DNA of 19,386 nt from an uncultured Sutterella sp. (GCA_937943605.1 CALEAW010000063.1:1-19386), one strand, 5' to 3'; positions 1 to 8,346 are shown, numbered from the stretch's first letter. The notes: generated by a model from the sequence alone, not told the origin. Program-made: numbers and translations.

Positions 1-3000
1 AACCAAAGTTGGTGCTGACAATGCGATCGGTGCGGCTGCTGTCCTTCTGATAACCACCGCTCACGTCAACGAAGACGCTCTGATGTAAAGCATCGGCATC
101 CATAGCGCGACCAATAGCAGAGAGGTCACCACTGACAGACGCCACCGGGTACTGCGAGGCGTTCGTCTGAACCATCGGACTACGCAACGACGACAAGCGC
201 GAATCAATGGCCGTTCGCACAGGCTGAATCATGCGCGTTTGCGTAATCGTGCGAGCAGTCTCACCAAGCATACGGTCGGTTCGGGCGGCGATTGCTGCCA
301 AGGCATTTGCTCCATCGGTGACATTATCCATCGTCAAAGCGTCCTTAATGGCCACTTGCTGATAGGCCAAACCGCCATTCTTGTTGTGTTCAAGAATCGC
401 GTTATAGATCGCAGCACTACGCGGATTCGCTGCCGTCGCATAGAAGGCAGTTTCAATCTCGTGAGCCTCAGGACGAGGTTGAGGATTGGGCTTCGGCGCT
501 TCAGGCTTAACTGGCGGTGCAGGGAATTCAGGCTTCGGCGGAACTGGCGGATTTGGCTCTCCAGGTGTCGTCACAGGCGGAACTGTTGGAGGTAAAGGTG
601 ACGTCACCGGCGGCTGGGGTTCGGACTCAATGTCAGGTTCAGGTTCAACTGGCGGCGGAACGGGTTGTTCAACCTTTTCAGAGAATTCAAAGACAATCTT
701 GTTGTTCTCTTTGCTGCTTTGAACGATCGTACCGTCACCCTTCAGATTAAAGGTAATGTCTTTATCGGCACGATCGTCCTTCAGTTCTTTGGCGTCGATT
801 AAGGTGTATTTTTCACCAAAAGCGACGTTAGCCATAGACAAGAAGTCGTTCGAGAAAGACGCAGTAATCTTGGCATCCTTATTTAACGTAATTCGATTAC
901 CCGCAAGACCAACCCATGCCGACGCATCAGCACCGGCAATAAACGGATTCAAGTCCGTCATATCCAAGCGGTTATTAATCGTGAAGCTCGCAGAAGCAAC
1001 TTGAGAGCCCTGAGTCTTAAGGTGACCAATATTGATCCAGCCAGAATCCATGGTTTCAAGATTACCGTTCTTGAGGTTCCATTCGTCGACATGAATCACA
1101 CCGCCCTCGTCGGCAAGTAATGCACCTTGAACGAACTTACCTTTGAGATCAACCTGAGCCTTCTTAGCAATGACATTATTAATCGTCAAAGTCGAATCGT
1201 CAGACGCATTGATCGTGACCTTCTCTTTGTTGCCTTCAACTAGAACATTGTTTAAAGCAACTTTAGAGGCGCCCTCGACATTGATCCCCTGATCGCGCAA
1301 CTTGACAACAGAATCGCCGTGCGCATTAAAGGTAGAACCACCCTTGACATCGAGACTCGCTTCAAAATAAGCCATCCACGAATCGATGGTGCTCTTCTTA
1401 TCCGCTACGATATCGCCCTTATAAGTGATGGTCGAATCGGCACGGGACTTACCAGACACCACTTGCTGCTGGAAGCCAAAGCCTTCACCTGTGATATTCA
1501 AGCCGTCTTTGCGGTCAAGATAAACATCTTGATCACCACCGAAAGCTAAGATCGAGCCATTAGCAACGATGTCGCCTTCAACCACGGCATTACGACCGAC
1601 ATGGTAATCAGCGTTCGTCAAGTTAAGCTTTTCGAACTTATATAAACGCGTCTCCCAATCAAGCTGATTAAAGTCAGACACGTTGTTGCTGATCATGTAG
1701 TCCTTGCCGGTCTTGTCGGCCATGGGACGTTCGGCGTTTTGGATGATTTGGGAGGGCGGAACTTTGCATCTCCAGGCCTCAATTGTGCAAGGCCCCAGCG
1801 TGGCATGCGTTGTTGCATGGCCCATCATGACAAGCTTACCGTTCTCTACATTAATGTTGCCCTTAATGTCCGTTCCACCGTCAAGCACCAACACACCGTC
1901 ACTAGGCTTTGTCTCATGCTTATAGTTGAGATCAATATTCCCTTTCAAGGTGCCGTGATAGATGTATTTGTCGGTCGCTTTGATATTGACATTAGCCTTT
2001 TGATCCGCCGTATTGGTAATCACTGCGCCAACATCATTCGCAGCAATCTTCTTCACTTCAAAGTTATGGCCATTCAGGTCTAACGTACCGCCATTATTGG
2101 CAAAGAAGATCCCACCAAAGTCGCCCCCAGACAAAGCTTGAGACGAGTTTAGCTTGATGGTTGCCTTACCAGATGTAATGTAGATGTTATTAAAGGCCTT
2201 ATCAGCATTGAGATCAACCGTACCGTTACCAACTTTCAAGTTGTTGCCCTGGGCAACATTAACCTTAAGCGTGCCTTTACCGATCTTATGAAGGTTATCT
2301 TTCGGATCCCCCTTAACATTCCACTCGACAGTCGTGCCTTCACCAATATCGACGCCAGCACCCTTAAAGGTAAATTCCTTGCCTTCAACGGTATATTGTT
2401 GGTTTTTATCGAAAATAAGCCCGCCAATACCCATATTGAGGTTCGAGCTTAAAAGCAGTGTGCCGCCACCCGTTAAAGAGACGTCCTTTTTAGAAATGTC
2501 TTGAGTTTTTCCATCATGTGACAACTGGGTATCACTTGTGAAAGTTGCCTCGCCTTTATCTAGAGCAACCTTCGCCGTGTGTTGCTCTTTAAAGGCGTTA
2601 ACCGTCTTGTCATCCCAGCGGTTGTAAAAACTCCTATGTGGGTGATCAATGCCATGCAATGTACCAAGGATGACCCATTTCTTATCAACCTTGTCATAAA
2701 GTAAAAAAGCAGATCCGCTATCACCCTGCGTCGTGTAGTTCTTGAATGGGAATGTATGCGCCCAAGCAGCACCCCACTTTTCAAGTTCGTACATCGTTGC
2801 GGTCATGGCACCTTGCTCGTAGGCAAAGTTTAGAGGATTGTTTTTACCGTCTTGTGTAAAAGAAGCTACCCCCGTCCCAACACGAAGGATCAGGAGCTTG
2901 CGTTTACCTTCTTTATTTGTGTACGTACCATAGCGCTCATGTAAATCACGCCAACCTTGGTCGGTTTGTGGGATATCTACACCATCTAAACCTTCGCTTT

Positions 3001-3442
3001 CAACCACGAATTTGTTGAGGCGCTGGATAGCAAAGTCCCCGTTATGACGCGAGTTCTCCCAACGATACGTCGTATTGCCCCATTTCTGTGTATCAATCGC
3101 ATGATGTGAAGGTCTATTGCTATTGGGGTATTTAAATTTTTCATTGTGTGACGCTGTCACTGTATACGCACCGCCAATAGATGTGGTTGCGCCTTTACTG
3201 CTTACTGCTGAAAAGTCAGGAAACGGAATATCTGGCAGCTTAAAGACCGATCCGTCTTTTTGAACGATCTGTAACCCCGTTGCGCCGGGCTTAAAAATAC
3301 CTTTATTTTGAGCAAAGTCTAGGTAGTCTCGATACCAGATGTTATCGATGAAGACATTGTTCGCATATGCACTTTGCATGGCAACAGCGAGCGTCAGAAA
3401 AGCAAAGCCCTTTCTGAGAGGGTAGTTATTTCGTTGTGTCAT
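1..3442 (-). CDS. S6-family (IgA protease/SPATE-like) serine protease autotransporter, 3' end beyond window
   Basis: The frame is open from the ATG at 3442 to the left edge (1147 codons, no stop), so the C-terminus is missing. Residues 1-27 are a Sec signal peptide ending QSAYA. The mature start has the S6-family pattern YRDYLDFAQNKGIFKPGA (about 37-54). The catalytic triad is readable: His99 in TASHN, Asp136 in DFAIQRLNK, and Ser242 in GDSGS. A beta-helix passenger follows, with SPATE-type landmarks such as HKIGKGTL, GHATTHA (about 541-547) and LDWETR. A proline-rich linker is encoded at about 460-680, and the first part of the translocator barrel region lies below 460. Known role of the family: a secreted or surface protease cleaving host proteins after barrel-mediated translocation; the substrate here cannot be read. 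No good ribosome binding site precedes the ATG, but an in-frame TAA about 27 bases upstream limits alternatives. It is divergent from the autotransporter at 4366. The family call is firm; the substrate is unknown. Confidence 0.9.
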   Translation of the reverse strand, partial: MTQRNNYPLRKGFAFLTLAVAMQSAYANNVFIDNIWYRDYLDFAQNKGIFKPGATGLQIVQKDGSVFKLPDIPFPDFSAVSSKGATTSIGGAYTVTASHNEKFKYPNSNRPSHHAIDTQKWGNTTYRWENSRHNGDFAIQRLNKFVVESEGLDGVDIPQTDQGWRDLHERYGTYTNKEGKRKLLILRVGTGVASFTQDGKNNPLNFAYEQGAMTATMYELEKWGAAWAHTFPFKNYTTQGDSGSAFLLYDKVDKKWVILGTLHGIDHPHRSFYNRWDDKTVNAFKEQHTAKVALDKGEATFTSDTQLSHDGKTQDISKKDVSLTGGGTLLLSSNLNMGIGGLIFDKNQQYTVEGKEFTFKGAGVDIGEGTTVEWNVKGDPKDNLHKIGKGTLKVNVAQGNNLKVGNGTVDLNADKAFNNIYITSGKATIKLNSSQALSGGDFGGIFFANNGGTLDLNGHNFEVKKIAANDVGAVITNTADQKANVNIKATDKYIYHGTLKGNIDLNYKHETKPSDGVLVLDGGTDIKGNINVENGKLVMMGHATTHATLGPCTIEAWRCKVPPSQIIQNAERPMADKTGKDYMISNNVSDFNQLDWETRLYKFEKLNLTNADYHVGRNAVVEGDIVANGSILAFGGDQDVYLDRKDGLNITGEGFGFQQQVVSGKSRADSTITYKGDIVADKKSTIDSWMAYFEASLDVKGGSTFNAHGDSVVKLRDQGINVEGASKVALNNVLVEGNKEKVTINASDDSTLTINNVIAKKAQVDLKGKFVQGALLADEGGVIHVDEWNLKNGNLETMDSGWINIGHLKTQGSQVASASFTINNRLDMTDLNPFIAGADASAWVGLAGNRITLNKDAKITASFSNDFLSMANVAFGEKYTLIDAKELKDDRADKDITFNLKGDGTIVQSSKENNKIVFEFSEKVEQPVPPPVEPEPDIESEPQPPVTSPLPPTVPPVTTPGEPNPPVPPKPEFPAPPVKPEAPKPNPQPRPEAHEIETAFYATAANPRSAAIYNAILEHNKNGGLAYQQVAIKDALTMDNVTDGANALAAIAARTDRMLGETARTITQTRMIQPVRTAIDSRLSSLRSPMVQTNASQYPVASVSGDLSAIGRAMDADALHQSVFVDVSGGYQKDSSRTDRIVSTNFG

Positions 3443-3483
3443 GTAGATGGTGTCTGTTGGTTAATCAAACGTCTATTGAAAAG

Positions 3484-3498
3484 TGAGAACGCTTCTCA
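3484..3498 (-). promoter_or_regulatory. Fur-box-like palindrome upstream of the S6 protease
   Basis: TGAGAACGCTTCTCA is a perfect dyad (TGAGAA, CGC, TTCTCA) lying 42-56 bases upstream of the protease ATG. It agrees with the Fur 7-1-7 consensus TGATAATNATTATCA at 10 of 14 scored positions or slightly better, depending on how the centre is aligned. Iron control of the protease is inference; another dyad-binding repressor could use the site. Confidence 0.4.
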
Positions 3499-4046
3499 AA
3501 AGACTTTCGATTATTACCATAACTCGGCAATTCTCAGACATACATCATTTGTAAATACTTGTTTAGCTAGCGTTACTAGTCGTTGTCACATACTTACATC
3601 ACACGATCATACACTTTGCAGCAAAGTTAAGAAACATTGATTTAACGCAAAACTCAGTTTCTATAAATACGAACTTCAACTCTGATGGACCGTCAAGCAC
3701 ACGTGTAGGCAACACGTATTTCCATTCTGTGGTTAATCGTCACTTAGGTCGGGAAGACCTATTTTATTCCAACGGTTCATCATCAACCCGCATCTGTGTT
3801 GACGACAGGATGTGGTAAAACCCATCCAATCTAGAAGGATGTCACTTAATATGTAGCGTCCTTCGTAAACCTTAAGGAACACATAAATTTGATGTTATCT
3901 ATTCAAATATATTAAAAAAGCGTACTGAATCCTGAAAATATAACCACAAGAAAGACATTAGTCGAAAAACTAAGTAAATCAACCATGAGCTGAAGATATA
4001 GTTCAGCCCCACTACATTGACAACCATCACAATTCGACAAAGATAC

Positions 4047-4118
4047 CTTTGTTGCTATAGCGCAACAAAGAAAAGATCCTCAATTGCCTGCGCCACAGGC
4101 ATTAAGGGTCCCCCCCCC
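4047..4118. repeat. Two hairpins followed by a C9 tract
   Basis: The first stem is CTTTGTTGC/GCAACAAAG (4047-4055 with 4062-4070). The second is a longer imperfect stem, 4075-4110, with the core TGCCTG-CGCCA-CAGGCA and outer arms GATCCT/AGGGTC. A run of nine C (4110-4118) follows directly. Read on the minus strand, the second hairpin is followed by TTTTCTTT and looks like a Rho-independent terminator, although no minus-strand gene leads into it. It may be part of a structured 5' leader of the autotransporter, or the end of an unrecognised small RNA. No function is assigned. Confidence 0.5.
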
Positions 4119-4365
4119 TTCCAAAACAACTTACTCTCAACAAAAATGTTTTTCATTTTTTCAACACCTACAACAACTTAATAATAGAAGAATATCTTTG
4201 TAAACATTTAAATATTTAACATATTACATCATAAAAACAATATTTTCATTCTAATAATTATTGATCAACAATTTTATGAGTATTTACTGTTAAAACATCT
4301 AAAAACCTTTAAGTCCGAGACTTTTCGTCATACAACACTAGCTACATCTATTAAAAGGATTCTAA

Positions 4366-5382
4366 ATGTCTATGAATGGTTATGCTTTCCAACGGAAATT
4401 GATTGCATGTGCGCTAACTGCTGTTTTATCGTCTGTCGCCCACGCTGAATTGATTGTCGCCCATGACAATGACGGAAAAAATTTCGAGGTAAAGCACATT
4501 ACTGGTTCTACTATCGAAGTCACTGGCGGACTTATCGGTAAAGAATACGGAACAATCACGAACTACACTCAACAAGGTGCTACAAATGGCGTTCTTGCAT
4601 TAGCTGGCGGTACAGTCAATCTGGGCACAACTGACACTCAGGCCATTAATGTCAATGTCACCGGCGGTTGGGTCGATGGTTTATGTGCTGACGGCGGTGT
4701 TGCAGATGGGAAACACCCAGGCGGTCGCATCAACGTCAAAGCCAACGCCTTAAATGTCAAAGTCCATAGCTCTTCTGCTAACGGTTACGCTTATGGCATT
4801 CGTGCTATGACTCGTACGACTGATTTTCCTGACAACAAATTGGCTGTCATTGACATTCAAGCAAAACAAACAAATATTGTTGTGACTGGCGAGAAAGGTG
4901 TTACAACCAATGGTATTGCAGCTTGGTCACAAGGGCAAGTTTTGATCAACAATGGTGACCTATATGTTGAAGCTGACAATGCCTTAAACACTCGAGGTAA
5001 CTCATTAATTCAAATCAATGCCACGGGTGGGAACCATGTTGTTCAACTCAAAGGCGACATCGTCTTCAGATACAGCACTGATTCGGGTACTACCATTAAT
5101 TCCAACGTTGATCTCGTTCTATCGAACGAAAATTCCTACCTCAAAGGAAACATTCATTCAGACTCTAACGTCAACCCTATCCCAAGTGGCAAAGATAACG
5201 TTTCAGGAATGAAACTAACGCTTGCCAATGGCGCACTCTGGGAACTTACAGACGACAGTTTTGTAAACACTCTCACGCTTGACAAAGGCAATGTGGTAGT
5301 TGCATCACAGAATGCTGATGTAAAAGTGGATGAATTGCATGGAACTGGTGGGGGGTATTGCACTTTATGCCATGCTCAATGA
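4366..5382 (+). CDS. Autotransporter, N-terminal (passenger) part, frameshifted
   Basis: A start at 4366 fits an AAGGA at 4355-4359 with six bases of spacing; a second ATG two codons on is possible. Residues 1-27 are a Sec signal peptide ending VAHA. The rest is a passenger rich in Thr, Asn, Gly and Val with beta-helix-like repeats and no recognisable catalytic motif. The frame ends at 5382 after a short out-of-register tail of about ten residues (YCTLCHAQ end). The coding sense passes at the G6 tract 5350-5355 into the frame that carries the barrel (5330-6523). Removing one G would give one protein of 718 residues with a normal autotransporter layout. As read, this half would be exported but could not be anchored. 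Alternatives are a sequencing error, true inactivation, or on/off slippage at the G tract. Confidence 0.8.
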   Translation: MSMNGYAFQRKLIACALTAVLSSVAHAELIVAHDNDGKNFEVKHITGSTIEVTGGLIGKEYGTITNYTQQGATNGVLALAGGTVNLGTTDTQAINVNVTGGWVDGLCADGGVADGKHPGGRINVKANALNVKVHSSSANGYAYGIRAMTRTTDFPDNKLAVIDIQAKQTNIVVTGEKGVTTNGIAAWSQGQVLINNGDLYVEADNALNTRGNSLIQINATGGNHVVQLKGDIVFRYSTDSGTTINSNVDLVLSNENSYLKGNIHSDSNVNPIPSGKDNVSGMKLTLANGALWELTDDSFVNTLTLDKGNVVVASQNADVKVDELHGTGGGYCTLCHAQ

Positions 5383-6523
5383 TGACCAGACCTTAACCAC
5401 TGGTAATGTCAAAATTGATCAAGTCGTTGGTGCACCTACCCTTAAAGTCGAAGTTGAAGGTTTAACGGCAGATGATGTCACCAGCGGCAAAACTGCAATT
5501 GAATCGTTGCAAGGTAAGGTAACGGCCAACGGCGCCACGATTACCAATGTCATTCAAGAAGGCGACATCAATGGCGCTATTTCACAAACGATTGATAAGA
5601 ACGGTACTGCTGGCCAGGTAACTGAAGCCACCAACCAAAAACTCGACGGCTACAGCTCCATCGCAGCTCTCTCGGCTGTTCAGTGGCGTCATGAAAACGA
5701 CACGCTTTTGAAGCGCATGGGTGAGTTGCGTGACGCCGAAGGAACGGTAGGTGCTTGGGCTCGTATTTATGGTTCTGAACAGGAGTATGGTGCACAGTCT
5801 GTGAAGGCCAAGAATACGACGATCCAGGTTGGTTCCGATTATGACATCGGTGCAGGTTGGAAGGTTGGTGGAGCATTCTCCTATACTGACGGTTCTTCGA
5901 CCTTTGACCGTGGCCAAAGCGACAACAAGATTTACGGCTTGTCGCTCTATGGTACGTACCTGGCTGACAACGGTCTCTTCGTCGACTTGATCGGCAAGTA
6001 TTCTCGCCTATCGAACGACTTTACTTCCGGCACGATGAAGGGTGATTTCGACAACAATGCTTTCAGTCTTGCAGCTGAAACGGGGTGGCATTATGCCTTT
6101 AATACCCTTGGCTTCGTTGAACCTTCTGTTGGCGTAACCTACGGTCGCATCATGGGTGATGACTTCGTGGCTGATAATGGTGTCAAGGTCGAACAAGATG
6201 ACTATGACAGTCTGATTGGTCGAGTTGGTGTTCGTGGTGGCTTCTACTTCCCGGAACAGAAGGGCAATATCTACGCTCGCGTGGCTGTCCTTCATGACTT
6301 CATGGGTGACATGGAAGCTACGGCCTCGAAGTACAACAAGGTGACCGGTCTTAACACGTCACACCTCAAGGAAGAACTTGGCGACACGTGGATCGAATAC
6401 GGTATTGGTGCGAACTTCAAGTTGGCGAAGAATGCCTACACGTTCGTTGACCTTGAAAAGACCGCAGGTAGCGATGTCAAGGAAAACTGGAAGTGGACGA
6501 TCGGCGCAAGAATTGCTTTCTGA
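5330..6523 (+). CDS. Autotransporter, C-terminal (linker and beta-barrel) part, frameshifted
   Basis: This frame continues the gene begun at 4366. The ATG at 5330 merely lies in the overlap and has no plausible ribosome binding site, so separate translation is unlikely. From about 5360 it encodes the end of the passenger and an alpha-helical linker (about 5590-5700). A complete autotransporter barrel of roughly 280 residues follows, starting WRHENDTLLKRMGELRD with GAWARIYGSE soon after. It ends WKWTIGARIAF, with the terminal Phe typical of outer-membrane beta-barrels inserted by the Bam machinery. Lysine codons differ sharply from the passenger: all 17 in the barrel are AAG, while 19 of 22 upstream are AAA. 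This suggests that the two modules have different histories or selection. The barrel identity is firm; whether the protein is made is open. Confidence 0.85.
   Translation: MNCMELVGGIALYAMLNDDQTLTTGNVKIDQVVGAPTLKVEVEGLTADDVTSGKTAIESLQGKVTANGATITNVIQEGDINGAISQTIDKNGTAGQVTEATNQKLDGYSSIAALSAVQWRHENDTLLKRMGELRDAEGTVGAWARIYGSEQEYGAQSVKAKNTTIQVGSDYDIGAGWKVGGAFSYTDGSSTFDRGQSDNKIYGLSLYGTYLADNGLFVDLIGKYSRLSNDFTSGTMKGDFDNNAFSLAAETGWHYAFNTLGFVEPSVGVTYGRIMGDDFVADNGVKVEQDDYDSLIGRVGVRGGFYFPEQKGNIYARVAVLHDFMGDMEATASKYNKVTGLNTSHLKEELGDTWIEYGIGANFKLAKNAYTFVDLEKTAGSDVKENWKWTIGARIAF
5350..5355 (+). repeat. G6 tract at the autotransporter frameshift point
   Basis: The run of six G after GGAACTGGT is where the passenger frame and the barrel frame meet. 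With five G the reading becomes GTGGIALYAML and stays open to 6523. Six is short for a phase-variation tract, so this may equally be a fixed mutation or a base-calling error. Confidence 0.7.
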
Positions 6524-6583
6524 TAGCAAGATGCCTTTTCGCTCTCTCTATCGTACATAAACCTGTCTTCAAACCATGACGAT

Positions 6584-6616
6584 ACGGCCGTTGACATCAA
6601 ATCAGCGGCCGTTTGT
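6584..6616 (+). terminator. Possible weak terminator after the autotransporter
   Basis: A 7-bp inverted repeat ACGGCCG/CGGCCGT (6584-6590 with 6606-6612), a 15-base loop, then TTGTT. The T-run is poor, so termination is uncertain. Confidence 0.35.
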
Positions 6617-6730
6617 TCAGCTATCATCCGAAAGGCGGGGCACACTTACCAGCACGATCAACGAGTCACAAGAATCCCCTTCGGTAACGTATATAGCTCA
6701 AATCAAGAGTCGACAATCAGCTACCCTCTT

Positions 6731-7972
6731 TCACCTCATCTTTACCCCTCGGACAATCAACACCCAATAAGGATCACCTAAACCTTTAAAGCAAATCGGT
6801 TTGTCAGCATTTGGATAACCGCGCACCTCAACCTTATCTGAATTTACGTTTTCTATAGCGTGATTGAGCATCCAAGCATTGATGTAAAAGTTTGGATCCT
6901 TGCCAGAAAAACTTTCTACTCTTAGAAGAGACTTTTCACCTTGAAGCTCACCATCCACCACAAAAGAGACGCTCAGATAATCGCCTTCTCGCTTTAAGCA
7001 CACTTCGGTTTCACCAGATAGACAAATTGATCGATTTTGCATGAGTGCTCGTTGCAATCCGGATACATTGAACACGGTACGACTGGTTGCTTTATCAACC
7101 TCTTTATCGAGCTTATTCAAATCGGGTAACGGCGTTTCAGGTCGCGAAAAGTGTATGCGATACTGCTCATAGGCCATATAGCCACCCGAGGGCGTGGCAC
7201 CAATTTCAACCATGCCGTCTTGGCCTCGCAACATCACACGGAGCTTATCTAAGCAATGCTTAGGAATCGTTATGAAGACTTCTCTGTCGTCAGCAAATTG
7301 ACCGCGAACCTGGGAGGCAAAGTGCATTAAACCGTACACTGACATGCCAATAGCAGACAAATTCCCTACTCGCTTATTACCTGATACCGTTAAATGCAAA
7401 TAAGCGAAAGCGTCTGGCTTCAGCATCACGTCAGCAACACTGGAATCACAACAGTCAAAACAGGCAAGTAGGTCTTTGGGAGACACTTTTGCCTCAGCTA
7501 CGCACGGCTCAACCGCGCTTGGCAAAAGCGGCAAGTCCTTGTAAGCGATACCACTCGAATAGGTGATCTTGCCTGTGTTCAAATTTTCGATCATTGTGTT
7601 GTTTTTATATTGTGTGAGTCTCACTACGTCGTCAGGTGAAAAGTTTCCTAATCTCGCCATTAGACTCCGACGCGAAACCGTCACTTCGCCATAGGTACGA
7701 CTGCGACTTGGCTTAATGACGCTTACGGTGGCGTAAGGACCTTCTTCGTAACTACTAATGAGACGCTGAAGCATGAGCTCGTCACGCGTCTGGATAACGC
7801 GAACATACTTTGAAAGGAATTCTTCCTTGTCATCCACGCACCAATCGTAGTAATCAGACGATAAAGTGATCTCTGGATCTTTAAGCATCGTTAGCAAGTC
7901 ACGCACCGAGGCACGTATATGGCCTGTCTGAGGATTAACTGCTTTTGCTGAATTATGCGAGTCAAATAACAT
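6731..7972 (-). CDS. Divergent DNA polymerase III beta sliding clamp (DnaN)-like protein
   Basis: The product has 413 residues (E. coli DnaN has 366). I chose the ATG at 7972 because AAGGAAGAGAGG lies just before it; the frame can be extended to a GTG at 8092 without a ribosome site. Three DnaN-like domains can be followed by eye. Domain I (about 20-155) has GEVTVSRRSLMARLGNFS (95-112) and YKDLPLLP (144-151), matching the DnaN pattern TVPARKFFDICRGLP and ADFPNL. Domain II (about 160-295) has VGNLSAIGMSVYGLM where DnaN has LRTVATDGHRLA, IPKHCLDKLRVML (246-258), and PLPDL near the FPDY position. Domain III (about 300-413) has INAWMLNHAIENVNSDKVEV (374-393) and ends YWVLIVRGVKMR, against YVVMPMRL. 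The protein-binding cleft residues (TDGHRL, C-terminal PMRL) are largely changed. The gene stands alone with no replication genes around. The fold assignment is my reading of spaced similarities; the function is unknown. Confidence 0.55.
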   Translation of the reverse strand: MLFDSHNSAKAVNPQTGHIRASVRDLLTMLKDPEITLSSDYYDWCVDDKEEFLSKYVRVIQTRDELMLQRLISSYEEGPYATVSVIKPSRSRTYGEVTVSRRSLMARLGNFSPDDVVRLTQYKNNTMIENLNTGKITYSSGIAYKDLPLLPSAVEPCVAEAKVSPKDLLACFDCCDSSVADVMLKPDAFAYLHLTVSGNKRVGNLSAIGMSVYGLMHFASQVRGQFADDREVFITIPKHCLDKLRVMLRGQDGMVEIGATPSGGYMAYEQYRIHFSRPETPLPDLNKLDKEVDKATSRTVFNVSGLQRALMQNRSICLSGETEVCLKREGDYLSVSFVVDGELQGEKSLLRVESFSGKDPNFYINAWMLNHAIENVNSDKVEVRGYPNADKPICFKGLGDPYWVLIVRGVKMR

Positions 7973-8346
7973 CGCCTCTCTTCCTTCTGAGTAAGGTATC
8001 CACACAACTTGCACCAGTGTCACTTCGTTTGTCAAAGCTTGATTGCTATTGAGACAAACCCATGCTTGATCGATTACAACATCAACGAACACGACACAGC
8101 TCTAAGCTTATCGTTAGAGGTGACCTAGAATCAACCGTTTTAAGCTGTCACCCTAACATCACTGCTTCTCCCCTCCGTCAACCCTCCCACAAACCTAGAC
8201 CTACATCAAAGCATTACCTCAAACCGCTATTCCTTTTAGGAATTTCGCACGTTTTTCCCGAGGTTAAACCTCACCCCTCTCCTTACACTCAAAAGAACAA
8301 CTGAAAGACCGTTTTAAAAAACGCCCTCCCGTAAGGAGATTTATTC
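7973..8346. promoter_or_regulatory. Divergent intergenic region with a 13-base palindrome
   Basis: This gap should hold promoters for the clamp-like gene (minus) and the cytochrome/reductase operon (plus). No clear -35/-10 pair is visible. Two symmetric sites stand out: ATTCC-TTTTA-GGAAT at 8229-8243, and the odd-length palindrome GAGGTTAAACCTC at 8260-8272, about 75 bases before the cytochrome ATG. The latter is a reasonable operator candidate for the respiratory operon. No gene is seen here. Confidence 0.35.

Larger units (their letters stand above)
3443..4365. other. AT-rich intergenic region between divergent autotransporter genes
   Basis: This stretch of 923 bases holds no frame I can support as a gene. 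It should contain the promoters of the protease (minus) and the autotransporter at 4366 (plus), but I could not pick a convincing -35/-10 pair for either. Visible structure: an inverted repeat ACGTGT/ACACGT near 3700-3717; a hairpin TAGGTC-GGGAA-GACCTA at 3745-3761 followed by TTTTATT, terminator-like on the plus strand; an imperfect GAAGGATG/CGTCCTTC stem at about 3834-3864; and the paired hairpins and C9 tract at 4047-4118. The last 200 bases before 4366 are very A+T rich. Confidence 0.6.

Noticed and set aside
239..2083. Several plus-strand open frames opposite the S6 protease gene
   Set aside because: They lack ribosome sites and family features; Gly/Ser- or Arg-rich translations are mirror images of the proline-rich linker and beta-helix coding on the minus strand.
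3374..3640. An 88-codon plus-strand frame across the protease start
   Set aside because: It overlaps the protease signal peptide antisense, has no recognisable domain, and starts without a ribosome site.
3745..3900. Small RNA or riboswitch in the intergenic hairpin region
   Set aside because: Short stems are present but no conserved core of a known RNA class could be matched; kept only as a description of the interval.
5340..5360. Programmed ribosomal frameshift joining the two autotransporter halves
   Set aside because: A +1 shift would be needed at GGG-GGG-TAT, with no known stimulatory site or slippery heptamer of the right direction; mutation, slippage or sequence error is simpler.
7973..8092. 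GTG-initiated N-terminal extension of the clamp-like gene by 40 codons
   Set aside because: No ribosome site before the GTG, whereas the ATG at 7972 has a strong one, and the extra residues add no clamp-like sequence.
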